From contig NZ_CP043732.1 in the NCBI RefSeq assembly GCF_014084045.1, forward strand, positions 2,914,001 to 2,978,000: a stretch of 64,000 bases of DNA, read 5' to 3'. A program made the position numbers and the translations under genes. The notes under the pieces were generated by a model. It saw only the letters and a list, made by a program, of their open reading frames with translations, was not told the DNA's origin and made no database searches. Positions 30,556-40,026 of this stretch are shown here, in pieces (positions within the stretch are counted from its first letter, which is position 1; each line of letters starts with the position of its first letter). This stretch comes from Microbacterium esteraromaticum (GTDB lineage: Bacteria > Actinomycetota > Actinomycetes > Actinomycetales > Microbacteriaceae).

Positions 30556-32010
30556 TCAGCAGCCCTTGTAGTCGGGATTCGCCGAGCACCACGCGCGCAT
30601 CTTCTTGATGCCCTGCTGGTGCTCCTCGTACGTCTCCGAGAACTGGGTCTCGCCGGTCGCGAAATCGATCGTGACGAAGTAGAGCCACGGACCGTCGGCC
30701 GGGTGCATGGCCGCCGTGATCGCGGCATCGCCGGAGTTGGCGATCGGCGTGGCGGGCAATCCCGTGATGACATATGTGTTCCACGGATTGTCGTTGTGCT
30801 GCGCCTCCTCCGAGGTGCTCGCCTTGCCCGCGTGCAGCTCGCCGTAGCCGTACTGGGCGGTGGAGTCCATCTGCAGCATCATGCCGTCGGCGATGCGGTT
30901 CTCGATGACCCGCGACACCTTCGGGAAGTCGGCGGTGCGGGCCTCGCGTTCGATGATCGACGCGATCGTGAGCACGCGCTGCGCGTCGGCATCCGGCACA
31001 CCCGCATCCGTGAGCGACTTGCGAGTGCGATCGACCATCGCCGCGATGACGTCCGTGGCGGACGCACCCGGATCGAACGTGTAGATCGCCGGGAACAGCC
31101 AGCCCTCGAGACTCGGGGCGTCGACGTCGTAGGCGGCGGGATCCTTCACCGCCGCCTCGAGCTCCTCCATGGGGATGCCCACGCCCTCCGCGATACGCGG
31201 AAGCGACGACTCGACCGTGCTTCCCTCGGCGATGCGCACGGTGTTGGCCATGCGGTTCTCGGGGTTCTCGAGAGCCTTCAGCGCCGCCGCGGCGGTCATC
31301 TTCTGCTGCAGCTTGTACACGCCGGGGTAGAAGGTGACGTTCGGCTCGTTCTCGATCAGGTAGTCGTAGAAGACGCGGTCCGTCTTGGTGACCTTGGCCT
31401 CGAACAGCGCGGTCGACACCGGCGAGCCTGTGTCGCCCTGCTTGATGGTCACGAAGGCCTCACCCGTCGCGATGCCGGCCTCGTAGTCCTTCGGCTCTCC
31501 CCAGCCCATGACGTCGCTGATCTTGTCGCCGTGCTGGCTCCATACCCATGCTCCCGCGGCCGTGATCCCGCCTCCGATGACGAGCAGGACGAGCAGCGCT
31601 ATGAGGCATCCGCGTCCACGCCGCCTGCGTGGCACCTCGGTCGCCGCCTCGGGCGCGAACAGGCCCTCGAACGACCCGTGGTCCGGCTCATCCGGCGCCT
31701 CCGCGGTGAGGGATGTGTCGACCGGCGGTGTCACGGATGCCCCCGCCGACGGCTCCGGCTCGGCTGCGGGCTCGGCTGCCAGCGGCGACCGGGCGGCGTG
31801 GTCGTCCGCAGGCGACCCGGTGACGCCGGTGCCGTGCTGCGCCGGCTCGCGTCCCGTCGCTTCGCGGGCGGCCGCCTCGCGCAGCGCGCGGCGCGACCCT
31901 GGAGCCGGTTCGTCACGCGACTCGCGCTCGGGAAGCGGGGTGGACGCGGTGGGGACGTTGTCGAAGAAGTCCCCGAGCGAGTCGGACGTGCGGTCGTGCG
32001 GGTCAGACAT
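30556..32010 (-). CDS. mltG: Endolytic murein transglycosylase
   Basis: MltG cuts nascent glycan strands and sets peptidoglycan chain length. The 484-residue protein has a 130-residue acidic/proline cytoplasmic region, one membrane span (about 134-157) and an extracellular LysM-like plus YceG domain. The catalytic glutamate is in IASIIEREA and the signature NTYVITGLPATPIANSG is near the C terminus. The order alaS-ruvX-mltG-aroE is conserved in actinobacteria. It starts eight bases inside ruvX. Confidence 0.95.
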   Translation of the reverse strand: MSDPHDRTSDSLGDFFDNVPTASTPLPERESRDEPAPGSRRALREAAAREATGREPAQHGTGVTGSPADDHAARSPLAAEPAAEPEPSAGASVTPPVDTSLTAEAPDEPDHGSFEGLFAPEAATEVPRRRRGRGCLIALLVLLVIGGGITAAGAWVWSQHGDKISDVMGWGEPKDYEAGIATGEAFVTIKQGDTGSPVSTALFEAKVTKTDRVFYDYLIENEPNVTFYPGVYKLQQKMTAAAALKALENPENRMANTVRIAEGSTVESSLPRIAEGVGIPMEELEAAVKDPAAYDVDAPSLEGWLFPAIYTFDPGASATDVIAAMVDRTRKSLTDAGVPDADAQRVLTIASIIEREARTADFPKVSRVIENRIADGMMLQMDSTAQYGYGELHAGKASTSEEAQHNDNPWNTYVITGLPATPIANSGDAAITAAMHPADGPWLYFVTIDFATGETQFSETYEEHQQGIKKMRAWCSANPDYKGC

Positions 32011-32485
32011 CGCGCGGCGGCTCCTGAACGGCGGGGATCAATGCGCCGGCGGGGCGACCGGTGCTCTTCTCGGTGTCCACGGCGTGCTGCAACAGCACCA
32101 CTGCGGCCACTTGATCGACAATGCTACGAGACTTCTTCTGAGATCGCCCCGAAGAGCGCAGGGCTGTGTGGGCGCTGACCGTGCTCAGCCGCTCGTCGAC
32201 CATGCGGACGTCGAGACCGGACCGCCGCCGCAGATCCTCCGCGAACGCGCGCGCGTCGTCGGTCGAGGCGGTCTCCTCCCCGCGCATGTTCACGGGAAGG
32301 CCGACGACGAGCTCGATCGGCTCCCATTCGGCGACGATCTGCAGGATGCGATCGATCGACGTCTCCGACCGAGGCACCGTCTCCACCGGCACCGCGAGCA
32401 TGCCGTCCGGGTCGCACCGAGACACCCCGATGCGCGCCTTGCCGACGTCGATTCCGAGGCGGGTCCCGCGACGGAACCCGCTCAC
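32003..32485 (-). CDS. ruvX: Holliday junction resolvase-like pre-16S rRNA nuclease
   Basis: RuvX/YqgF is an RNase H-fold nuclease that matures the 16S rRNA 5' end in E. coli. The 160 residues show LGIDVGKARIGVSRCDPDGMLA with the first catalytic aspartate, VVGLPVNMRGEE, and MVDERLSTVSA with the catalytic glutamate. The GTG at 32485 overlaps the alaS stop (GTGA). Confidence 0.95.
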   Translation of the reverse strand: MSGFRRGTRLGIDVGKARIGVSRCDPDGMLAVPVETVPRSETSIDRILQIVAEWEPIELVVGLPVNMRGEETASTDDARAFAEDLRRRSGLDVRMVDERLSTVSAHTALRSSGRSQKKSRSIVDQVAAVVLLQHAVDTEKSTGRPAGALIPAVQEPPRDV

Positions 32486-35142
32486 GCTCCCGCGAGCTCC
32501 GAGACGATGGCCGACAGGGCGACGTCGAGCGCCGCCGCGTCGGTACCGCCGCCCTGGGCGACGTCGTCCTTGCCACCGCCGCCGCCGCCGAGCATCCCTG
32601 CGGCGATGCGCACCAGGGCTCCCGCCTTCGCGCCGACGGCACGGGCCGCATCATTGGTGGCGACGACGACGATCGGCCGTCCGCCCACGATGCCTCCGAA
32701 TGCGACGACGGCGGCATCCGAGCCGAGCCGCTCGCGCACGCTGAGGGCGAGCGTCCGGATGTCGTCAGCCGAGCCGACCTCGCCCAGCGACGTGGATGCC
32801 ACTCGGTAGCCGCCGACCTGCGACGCGGCTTCGACGAGAGCCGGTACACGGCCTTCGCGCTCCTTGGCCTCGAACTGCGCGATGCGCTTCTCGGCGGCCT
32901 TGAGGTTCGCCTGCAGCTCCTCGATGCGGGCGCCGAGCTGATCGCGCGGCGCCTTCAGCGCAGACGTCAGCTGCGATACGACCGTGCGCTCAGCGGCGAG
33001 CTCGCGGAACGCGTCCTGGCCGACGAGCGCCTCGATGCGGCGGTTCGATGCTCCCACCGATGACTCCCCGACCAGGCTCACGAGCCCGATCTCCGAGCTC
33101 GTCGACACGTGCGTGCCTGCGCAGAGCTCGCGCGACCACGGCCCTCCGATGTCGACCATGCGCACGACATCGCCGTACTTCTCGCCGAACAGCGCCATGG
33201 CGCCGGCCTCCTTGGCCTCGTCGAGCGAGACGATGCGGGTGGTCACCTCGAGGGCGTCGTTCACCGCGCGGTTGGTGATCTCCTCGATCTCGGAGCGGGT
33301 GTCGAGCGACAGCGGCTGCGACCAGGCGAAGTCGAATCGCATGTATCCGGCGCGGTTCAGCGATCCAGCCTGGGTGGCCGTCTTGCCGAGCGTGTCGCGC
33401 AGCGCGGCGTGCACGAGGTGAGTGGCGGAGTGAGCCTGCCGTGCGGCACGGCGGTTCGCGGCGTCCACGACGGTCGTCGCCCGGTCGTCGACCGCGACCG
33501 AGCCCGAGGCGACGTGCACGGTGTGGCTGATCAGCCCTGGTACCGGCCGCTGCACGTCGAGCACGTCCAGCTCGAAGCCGGTTCCGACGATCGTGCCCTT
33601 GTCCGCCACCTGCCCGCCCGACTCGGCGTACAGGGTGGTCTCGGCGAGGATCACCTCGGCGACCTGACCCTCCGATGCGGTCTGCGCAGGAGCACCGTCG
33701 ACGATCAGTCCGAGCACTCTCGACTCGGTCTGAAGGTCGGTGTAGCCGGCGAAGCCTGTCTCGCCGAGTGCGCGGTACTCGCGGTACACCGACACGTCGG
33801 CGAGCTGACGCTTGCGATTGCGGGCGTCGGCCTTCGCGCGGTCGCGCTGCGCCTTCATCAGGGAGTCGAAGCCGGTGCGATCGACGTCGAGCCCAGCCTC
33901 CTCTGCCACCTCGAGCGTGAGGTCGATCGGGAAGCCGTAGGTGTCGTGCAGCAGGAAGGCCTCAGAGCCGCTGAGGGTCGAGCCCCCGGCCTTCTTCGTG
34001 TCGGCCAGCGCCAGGTCGAGGATGGTCGACCCCTGCGCGAGCGTGCGGCGGAAGGTCTCCTCCTCGGCGAACGCGGCCGACGACAGCGTCGACCAATCGC
34101 TCTCCAGCACCGGGTACGCCGACTTCATCGCATCCTTCGACACGGCGAACAGCTCGGGGAACGAGGGGGCGTCGACGCCGAGCAGGCGCATGGCCCGCAC
34201 GGTGCGGCGCATCAGACGGCGCAGGATGTATCCGCGGCCCTCATTGGAGGGGCGCACGCCGTCGGAGAGAAGCATGAGAGAGGAGCGCACGTGGTCGGCG
34301 ATGACACGGAAGCGCACGTCGTCCTCGTGCACGGCACCGTACTTCTTCCCGGACAGTTCGACGGCCCGGTCGAGCACAGGACGCACCTGGTCTGTCTCGT
34401 ACATGTTCTCGACGCCCTGCTTGAGGAAGGCGACGCGCTCGAGCCCCATGCCTGTGTCGATGTTCTTCATCGGCAGCTCGCCGACGATGTCGAACTCCGT
34501 CTTGCTGCGGACGTTCTCGACGAACTCCTGCATGAACACGAGGTTCCAGATCTCGAGGAATCGCGAGTCGTCGACGGCGGGACCGCCGTCCTTCCCGTAT
34601 GCGGGTCCACGGTCGAAGAAGATCTCCGAGTCTGGTCCTCCGGGGCCGGGCTGCCCGGTGTTCCAGTAGTTGTCGGCACGGCCGAGGCGCTGGATGCGCT
34701 CGGGCTTCAGCCCGATGATGTCCCGCCAGATGGCCTCGGCCTCGTCGTCGGTCTCGTAGACGGTGACCCACAGGTCCTTCTCGTCGAATCCGAGGCCGCC
34801 GTCGGCCTCGGACGAGGTGAGCAGCTCCCACGCGTAGCGGATCGCGCCTTCCTTGAAGTAGTCGCCGAACGACCAGTTGCCCAGCATCTGGAAGAAGGTG
34901 CCGTGACGCGCCGTGCGTCCGACCTCTTCGATGTCGTTCGTGCGGATGCACTTCTGCACGTCCGCGATCCGAGGGTGCGGGGCGGGGACCACACCCGTGA
35001 GGTACGGGATCATCGGCACCATGCCCGCGACGGTGAAGAGCAGCGACGGGTCGTCGCTGACCAGGGATGCTGAGGGGACGATCAGGTGGTCGTTCTTCTC
35101 GAAGTAGTCGAGGTAGCGCTGCGCGATCTCCGCAGTTTTCAT
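32482..35142 (-). CDS. alaS: Alanyl-tRNA synthetase
   Basis: AlaS charges and proofreads tRNA-Ala. The 886 residues include the class II core (about 1-450), the editing domain with zinc ligands in HSATHLVHAALRD and CAGTHVSTSSEIG, and a C-Ala domain with a coiled region before it. The ATG at 35142 gives the family start MKTAEIAQRYLDYFEKNDH; an earlier in-frame ATG overlaps an unrelated region. First gene of the alaS-ruvX-mltG-aro run, 64 bases after a small membrane protein gene. Confidence 0.97.
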   Translation of the reverse strand: MKTAEIAQRYLDYFEKNDHLIVPSASLVSDDPSLLFTVAGMVPMIPYLTGVVPAPHPRIADVQKCIRTNDIEEVGRTARHGTFFQMLGNWSFGDYFKEGAIRYAWELLTSSEADGGLGFDEKDLWVTVYETDDEAEAIWRDIIGLKPERIQRLGRADNYWNTGQPGPGGPDSEIFFDRGPAYGKDGGPAVDDSRFLEIWNLVFMQEFVENVRSKTEFDIVGELPMKNIDTGMGLERVAFLKQGVENMYETDQVRPVLDRAVELSGKKYGAVHEDDVRFRVIADHVRSSLMLLSDGVRPSNEGRGYILRRLMRRTVRAMRLLGVDAPSFPELFAVSKDAMKSAYPVLESDWSTLSSAAFAEEETFRRTLAQGSTILDLALADTKKAGGSTLSGSEAFLLHDTYGFPIDLTLEVAEEAGLDVDRTGFDSLMKAQRDRAKADARNRKRQLADVSVYREYRALGETGFAGYTDLQTESRVLGLIVDGAPAQTASEGQVAEVILAETTLYAESGGQVADKGTIVGTGFELDVLDVQRPVPGLISHTVHVASGSVAVDDRATTVVDAANRRAARQAHSATHLVHAALRDTLGKTATQAGSLNRAGYMRFDFAWSQPLSLDTRSEIEEITNRAVNDALEVTTRIVSLDEAKEAGAMALFGEKYGDVVRMVDIGGPWSRELCAGTHVSTSSEIGLVSLVGESSVGASNRRIEALVGQDAFRELAAERTVVSQLTSALKAPRDQLGARIEELQANLKAAEKRIAQFEAKEREGRVPALVEAASQVGGYRVASTSLGEVGSADDIRTLALSVRERLGSDAAVVAFGGIVGGRPIVVVATNDAARAVGAKAGALVRIAAGMLGGGGGGKDDVAQGGGTDAAALDVALSAIVSELAGA

Positions 35143-35206
35143 AGAGCTCGTGGCATTCCTTGCGTAGGAGCGCCGCGTCGGAGCGCGCGGCGCGTGGGAG
35201 GCTGAT

Positions 35207-35395
35207 TCAGTCGTCTGCGGGGTCGGACAGGCGGGCGTCCTGCTGCCGATACGCGTCGCCCATGATGGCGGTGACCTGCGACAGCCGCGCATCGAGGTCG
35301 GCGAAGATCTCCTGCCCGCGGGGGTCCTTGTTCATGAAGTGGGCGGCGACGAAACCGCCGATCACGCCGATCAGGAACCAGAGCAGATTCTTCAT
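35207..35395 (-). CDS. Small conserved membrane protein between rpsD and alaS
   Basis: The 62-residue protein begins MKNLLWFLIGVIGGFVAAHF, one membrane span with a short N terminus, followed by a charged helix of about 40 residues. It resembles small YtxH/DUF948-like proteins placed between rpsD and alaS in Microbacteriaceae. Function is unknown. The run of initiation-coupled genes around it and a family-like N terminus support it as real. Confidence 0.7.
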   Translation of the reverse strand: MKNLLWFLIGVIGGFVAAHFMNKDPRGQEIFADLDARLSQVTAIMGDAYRQQDARLSDPADD

Positions 35396-35410
35396 CGCTC
35401 CATCCTACGA

Positions 35411-35443
35411 CGAGAGGCGCCGGGGAATCCCCGACGCCTCTCG
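35411..35443 (-). terminator. Hairpin after rpsD
   Basis: CGAGAGGCGCCGGGG (35411-35425) pairs with CCCCGACGCCTCTCG (35429-35443) except for one mismatch, leaving a three-base loop. It begins 15 bases past the rpsD stop and should end rpsD transcription before the small membrane protein gene. Confidence 0.7.
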
Positions 35444-35457
35444 TGCGGATGCTGATA

Positions 35458-36087
35458 TCAGCGGGCTGCGTAGTACTCGACGACGAGCTGCACTTCACAG
35501 GTCACGGGGACCTCGACGCGCTTCGGACGACGGACCAGGCGGGCCTGCAGCTTGTCGAGCTCGACCTCGAGGTAGCCCGGAACCGGGGGCAGAACCTCGG
35601 CGTGACCGCCGGCCGCTGCGACCTGGAAGGGCTCGAGAGCCTCGGACTTGGCCTTGACGTGGATGAGCTGACCCGGCTTCACGCGGAACGACGGGCGGTC
35701 GACGAGCTGACCGTCGACGAGGATGTGACGGTGCACGACCAGCTGGCGAGCCTGCGCGGTGGTGCGGGCGAAGCCGGCACGCAGCACGAGGGCGTCGAGA
35801 CGCATCTCGAGCAGCTCGACCAGGTTCTCACCGGTCAGGCCGTCCTTGCGGCGGGCCTCGTTGAACGCAATGCGCAGCTGCTTCTCGCGGATGCCGTACT
35901 GCTCGCGCAGACGCTGCTTCTCGCGCAGACGGACGGCGTAGTCGCTGTCGGCCTTGCGCTTGGTGCGGCCGTGCTCGCCCGGAGCGTAGGGACGCTTCTC
36001 GAGGTAGCGGGCGGCCTTCGGGGTGAGCGGGATTCCCAGCGCACGGCTGAGACGGACCTTGCGGCGGTCCTGGGACTTCGTGACCAC
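35458..36087 (-). CDS. rpsD: 30S ribosomal protein S4
   Basis: S4 is a primary 16S rRNA binder. The 209 residues contain the S4 RNA-binding domain, LVELLEMRLDALVLRAGFARTTAQARQLV around residues 90-118, and the N-terminal globular part. No zinc cysteines are seen, so it is the zinc-independent form. It starts with GTG at 36087 and GGAAGGA lies upstream. It stands alone here, apart from the alpha operon, as in other actinobacteria; the 173-base leader up to rarA shows no recognisable S4 leader RNA. Confidence 0.97.
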   Translation of the reverse strand: MVTKSQDRRKVRLSRALGIPLTPKAARYLEKRPYAPGEHGRTKRKADSDYAVRLREKQRLREQYGIREKQLRIAFNEARRKDGLTGENLVELLEMRLDALVLRAGFARTTAQARQLVVHRHILVDGQLVDRPSFRVKPGQLIHVKAKSEALEPFQVAAAGGHAEVLPPVPGYLEVELDKLQARLVRRPKRVEVPVTCEVQLVVEYYAAR

Positions 36088-36260
36088 GAAGTGTTCCTTC
36101 CGTGACGTGGACGCGTCTTTCGCGCCTCACGGGCGTATCGCCTCGCTTCCTCCTTCTCGTCGCGCACGCCGGGGCGCGTCGGGAAGTGGTGCAGGAGTGG
36201 AGGGATGCCCGAAAACTCTGTTTCGAGCCGATCAATGCTAACAGATCGAGCTGAGTCGTC

Positions 36261-37589
36261 TCAGCGGTCGTCGAGGATCTTCCTGATGCGCTCCAGTCGA
36301 GGTGCGATGTCGCGCTCCGCCCCGAGGTTCTTCGGCTCGTAATAGCGTCTGCCAACCAGCTCGTCCGGCAGGTACTGCTGCGGGAGGATGCCTGCATCGC
36401 TGTCGTGCGGGTAGCGGTAGCCCTTGCCATGGCCGAGCCGCTTCGCTCCGGCGTAGTGGGCGTCGCGGAGATGGATCGGCACTCTCCCGAAGCCGCCGGA
36501 GCGCACATCGGCGATGGCCTGGTTGATCGCGGTGTACGCCGCGTTGGACTTGGCCGTCGTCGCGAGGTAGATGGTCGCCTCGGCGAGGGGGATGCGCCCC
36601 TCGGGCATCCCGATGAAGGCCACCGCGTCGGCAGCCGCAGTGGCGATCGTGAGCGCCTGCGGGTCAGCGAGACCCACGTCTTCGGCTGCGGAGATGACGA
36701 GCCGACGGGCGATGAACCGCGGGTCCTCCCCCGCCTCGATCATGCGCGCCAGGTAGTGCACGGCCGCGTCGGGGTCGGAGCCGCGGATCGACTTGATGAA
36801 GGCGCTGATGACGTCGTAGTGCTCGTCGCCCTGCCGGTCGTAGCGCAGCAGCGCGCGGTCCACGGCCTGAGCGACGTCCTCGTCGGAGACGATGACCTCT
36901 TCACCCTCCTCGTGCGTGGAGAGCGCGACCGCCGCCGCTGCCTCGAGACCGGTGAGTGCGCGACGGCCGTCTCCGGATGCGAGCCGGATCAGCGCGGCGC
37001 GCGCGTCATCGGACACCGTCACGGCACGCGCGAGCCCTCTGGCGTCGACGACGGCGCGATCGAGCAGCACGCCGATGTCCTCGTCGGTGAGCGGCTTCAG
37101 CGTGAGCAGGAGAGATCGCGAGAGCAGGGGGGAGATCACCGAGAACGAGGGGTTCTCGGTGGTCGCTGCGATGAGGATCACCCAGCCGTTCTCGACTCCT
37201 GGCAGGAGGGCATCCTGCTGGGCCTTGGTGAAGCGGTGGATCTCGTCGAGGAACAGGATCGTGGTCTGGCCGTAGAGGTCGCGCTGGGTGATCGCCTCCT
37301 GCATGACCTCGCGCACGTCCTTCACACCCGCGGTGATGGCGGACAGCTCGACGAAGCGGCGCCCGGATGATCGGGCGATCGCCTGCGCGAGCGTGGTCTT
37401 GCCGGTGCCGGGCGGCCCCCAGAGGATGATCGACACGGCGCCAGGCGCCTGGGCATCCGGATCGGCAAGAGCGACGATCGGCGACCCCGCGCGCAGCAGA
37501 TGCTGCTGCCCGGCCACCTCGTCGAGCGAGACCGGCCGCATGCGCACGGCGAGCGGGGTCTGTCCCGACAGGAGGGGTGCGGAGGTCAT
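36261..37589 (-). CDS. rarA: Replication-associated recombination protein RarA
   Basis: RarA (MgsA) is a clamp-loader-like AAA+ ATPase acting at stalled forks. The 442 residues have Walker [15 protein letters not shown], Walker [18 protein letters not shown], sensor 1 [10 protein letters not shown], and the C-terminal tetramerisation region with [16 protein letters not shown]. Its stop is upstream of rpsD, separated by the rpsD promoter region. It is divergent from the plus-strand gene at 37668. Confidence 0.95.
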   Translation of the reverse strand: MTSAPLLSGQTPLAVRMRPVSLDEVAGQQHLLRAGSPIVALADPDAQAPGAVSIILWGPPGTGKTTLAQAIARSSGRRFVELSAITAGVKDVREVMQEAITQRDLYGQTTILFLDEIHRFTKAQQDALLPGVENGWVILIAATTENPSFSVISPLLSRSLLLTLKPLTDEDIGVLLDRAVVDARGLARAVTVSDDARAALIRLASGDGRRALTGLEAAAAVALSTHEEGEEVIVSDEDVAQAVDRALLRYDRQGDEHYDVISAFIKSIRGSDPDAAVHYLARMIEAGEDPRFIARRLVISAAEDVGLADPQALTIATAAADAVAFIGMPEGRIPLAEATIYLATTAKSNAAYTAINQAIADVRSGGFGRVPIHLRDAHYAGAKRLGHGKGYRYPHDSDAGILPQQYLPDELVGRRYYEPKNLGAERDIAPRLERIRKILDDR

Positions 37590-37667
37590 CGTCCCAGGCT
37601 AGTCGGGGCGACGGACACCGTGCCGCTCCCGGGTAGGCTCGCACTCGACCGGATCAGGAGGACACCC

Positions 37668-37973
37668 ATGGCAGCACGCGGCTCACGCACACCCCGGCGC
37701 ACGCGCACCGAGGCGGAACGCGCTCGGCTGTACGCGGCGCGCACCGCGTGGAACGCCAAGACGATCCGGCGACGCCGTCGCGACACGATCGTCGCCACCG
37801 TCGTCGGAGCCCTCGTCGTCGTGGGCGCTTTCGTGAGCCAGGCCGTGCACGCCCAGGTGACCCTGCCCGAGCCCACTCCCGCCGAGACGTCGACGCCGGT
37901 GCAGACCCCGTCGCCCTCCCCGTCCACGAGCTCTGCGCCCGATGCGACGCCGACGCAGACTCCGAGCGAGTGA
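37668..37973 (+). CDS. Small single-span membrane protein with Pro/Thr/Ser tail
   Basis: The 101-residue protein has a basic N terminus, one hydrophobic segment (about 41-60) and a low-complexity Pro/Ser/Thr outer tail of about 35 residues. No family is recognised. AGGAGG lies eight bases before the ATG. TAGGCT upstream at 37634-37639 could be a -10 box, and another TAGGCT follows right after its stop, before the DUF349 gene. It is divergent from rarA. Confidence 0.72.
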   Translation: MAARGSRTPRRTRTEAERARLYAARTAWNAKTIRRRRRDTIVATVVGALVVVGAFVSQAVHAQVTLPEPTPAETSTPVQTPSPSPSTSSAPDATPTQTPSE

Positions 37974-38031
37974 ACTAGGCTGAGCAACGTCCTTTCCCAC
38001 TCCCGCGGGCCGACCGCGCAAGGAGAACATC

Positions 38032-39390
38032 GTGTCTGACAACGACGCCCCCACGCCCACCCCTCCCGTTCCCGGACCGCCCGTGCCGGCTCCGCCGCGC
38101 AGGCCGATGCCCGCGGCCGCCCCCGCGGCTCCCGCCGCACCTGCGGTAGCCCCGATCGCCTCGGATGCTGCCGAGTGGGGTCGCGTCACCGAAGACGGCA
38201 CCGTCGAGGTGCGCGAGGGAGAGAGCTGGCGGCCGGTCGGTCAGTACCCCGACGGCACGGCGGATGAGGCGCTGGCGTACTTCGCCCGCAAGTACGATGA
38301 CCTCGCGATCAAGCTCGGCACGCTCGAGACGCGCGCGCAGAACGGCGGCGCTTCGGCCTCCGATCTCACCAAGCAGGCCACGCACCTGCGCGGCGAGGCA
38401 GCCGACGCGGCTGCCGTCGGCGACCTGGTGACGCTGCGCGAGCGCATCGAGACCCTCCTCGCGTCGCTCGCCGAGGCGACCGCTCAGGAGTCGGCTGCCG
38501 CGAAGGAGGCGCTGGACGCCGCGATCGCCGAGCGCACCGTGATCGTCGAGAAGGCAGAGGCCATTGCCGGTCGCGACCTGTCGAAGGTGCAGTGGAAGCA
38601 GGTCACCGCCGAGATGACCGAGCTGTTCGACTCGTGGCAGGCGCATCAGCAGAACGCTCCGCGTCTGCCGAAGGGCGTCGCCCAGCAGCTCTGGAAGCGC
38701 TTCCGTGATGCGCGCACGACCGTCGACAAGGCGCGCCGCGCGTTCTTCTCCGAGCTCGACGACGCGCACCGCGCCGCACGCGACGCCAAGGCGCGTCTTG
38801 TCGAGCGTGCAGAGGCGCTCGCGCCGCGAGGCGTCGACGGGATCCCGGCCTACCGCGATCTGCTCGACGCCTGGAAGGCATCGGGACGAGCCGGCCGCAA
38901 GGCCGACGACGCCCTCTGGGCACGGTTCAAGGCCGCCGGTGACGCGCTCTACTCCGCCCGCGCCGAGCAGGCGGCGGCCGAGGAGGCGGACTCGGCTCCG
39001 AAGATCGAGGCCCGAGAGGCGCTGCTCGAAGAGGCCAAGGCCGTCGCCGACGAGCCGAACCTCAAGCGCGCCCGCGCACTGCTCACCCGCATCCAGCGCC
39101 AGTGGGATGAGGTCGGACGCATCTTCCCCCGCGACAAGGAGCGTGCGCTCGACGACCGCATGCGCTCGATCGAGCAGGCGCTCAAGTCGCGCGAGGACGT
39201 CGACTGGAAGAAGAACAACCCCGAGACCAAGGCGCGCGCGAACGACATGAGCTCCCAGCTCCTCGATGCCATCGAGAAGCTCGAGGCCGAGCTCGCCGCC
39301 GCCGAGAAGGCCGGCGACAAGCGCGCCGTCAAGGAGGCGACTGAGGCGCTGGCCGCCCGTCGCTCCTGGCTCAGCGCTCTGGGCGGCTGA
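38032..39390 (+). CDS. DUF349 domain protein
   Basis: The 452-residue product starts with a proline/alanine-rich segment (about 1-40), then a short conserved domain near VTEDGTVEVREGESWRPVGQYPDG, and three or more helical DUF349 repeats with the WK...W spacing (QWKQVTAEM, LWKRFRDA, AWKASGRAGRKADDALWARF). DUF349 proteins occur widely in actinobacteria; stress or nucleic-acid roles have been proposed without proof. GTG at 38032 follows AAGGAG. It lies between the rarA/membrane pair and rel. Confidence 0.85.
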   Translation: MSDNDAPTPTPPVPGPPVPAPPRRPMPAAAPAAPAAPAVAPIASDAAEWGRVTEDGTVEVREGESWRPVGQYPDGTADEALAYFARKYDDLAIKLGTLETRAQNGGASASDLTKQATHLRGEAADAAAVGDLVTLRERIETLLASLAEATAQESAAAKEALDAAIAERTVIVEKAEAIAGRDLSKVQWKQVTAEMTELFDSWQAHQQNAPRLPKGVAQQLWKRFRDARTTVDKARRAFFSELDDAHRAARDAKARLVERAEALAPRGVDGIPAYRDLLDAWKASGRAGRKADDALWARFKAAGDALYSARAEQAAAEEADSAPKIEAREALLEEAKAVADEPNLKRARALLTRIQRQWDEVGRIFPRDKERALDDRMRSIEQALKSREDVDWKKNNPETKARANDMSSQLLDAIEKLEAELAAAEKAGDKRAVKEATEALAARRSWLSALGG

Positions 39391-39396
39391 CGCAGG

Positions 39397-39405
39397 TTAT
39401 CCACA
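39397..39405 (+). other. Perfect DnaA-box sequence TTATCCACA
   Basis: TTATCCACA fits the consensus DnaA box exactly. It is a single copy directly after the DUF349 stop and touches the left arm of the adjacent inverted repeat. No second box or AT-rich unwinding element is nearby, so an origin is not suggested; a titration site or chance are alternatives. Confidence 0.4.
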
Positions 39406-39450
39406 GTGTGAGCCGTGGTGCCCCCGACACGGGCGCCACGGCTCACACTG
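39404..39450 (+). terminator. 15-base perfect inverted repeat after the DUF349 gene
   Basis: CAGTGTGAGCCGTGG (39404-39418) and CCACGGCTCACACTG (39436-39450) are perfect complements with a 17-base loop. No T run follows. It most likely terminates the DUF349 transcript; its right end is only a few bases from the start of the next gene, so it could also affect that gene's translation. Confidence 0.6.
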
Positions 39451-39456
39451 TTGAGG

Positions 39457-40026
39457 GTGCATCCCGCCCTGTTCTACCGCCCCGGCGACAGGCTCACGCT
39501 GCCGGAGCTGAGCGCGGCGCGCCTCGACGGCGACGTCGTAGAGGTCGGCGAAGGGTACATGCCGGCCGACACGATCGAAGGGGCCGGAGCGCGGGCTCTC
39601 AGCCTCTCCCCTCTCGTGCCGACAGGCGCCGCGGTCAGCGGGATCAGCGCTGCCTGGGTGCACGGCGCGCGCGATGCGCCGCCTGGAGTCCACCATGTCT
39701 CCCGCATCAGTCGCACTCGTCAGCGGGTCGTCATCTCGTCGCGAGTCGTGCACCATGAGCGGCGGCTCCCAGAAGACGAGGTGCAGGAGATCGCCGGGGT
39801 CTGGGTGCAGAATCCGCTCGCGACCGCTGTATCGCTGCTCTTCAGCTCAGCAGGCAGTGCTGAGGACACCATCTGGCTGCGCGCGCTGATCGATGCCGCT
39901 CCCGGACTCGCCGATGCTGTGCGCGAGCGGGTGCTGCCGCTCGGCAGACGCCCCGGCGCGAACCATGCGCGGCGCGTGCTCGACGGCTGGGCGGATCAGG
40001 ACGTCGTGACGCGATACACGTCGTAG
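39457..40026 (+). CDS. Uncharacterised protein resembling the AbiEi/DUF559 N-terminal region
   Basis: The 189-residue product (GTG at 39457; TTG at 39451 or earlier GTGs in frame are alternatives) contains [20 protein letters not shown] and a following strand-rich part, the pattern of the AbiEi-like antitoxin/DUF559 superfamily N-terminal region. No toxin partner is adjacent: the neighbour is rel, convergent on the minus strand, and the two genes overlap by 31 bases. A housekeeping orphan of Microbacteriaceae is more likely than a live toxin-antitoxin unit. Confidence 0.62.
   Translation: MHPALFYRPGDRLTLPELSAARLDGDVVEVGEGYMPADTIEGAGARALSLSPLVPTGAAVSGISAAWVHGARDAPPGVHHVSRISRTRQRVVISSRVVHHERRLPEDEVQEIAGVWVQNPLATAVSLLFSSAGSAEDTIWLRALIDAAPGLADAVRERVLPLGRRPGANHARRVLDGWADQDVVTRYTS

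Noticed and set aside
35207..35395. The 62-residue protein as a cryptic toxin
   Set aside because: It is a conserved-position membrane protein with a charged tail and no antisense RNA or antitoxin nearby.
36088..36260. S4 leader RNA before rpsD
   Set aside because: The 173-base gap shows no known S4-binding pseudoknot; only a candidate TAGCAT promoter box at 36235-36240.
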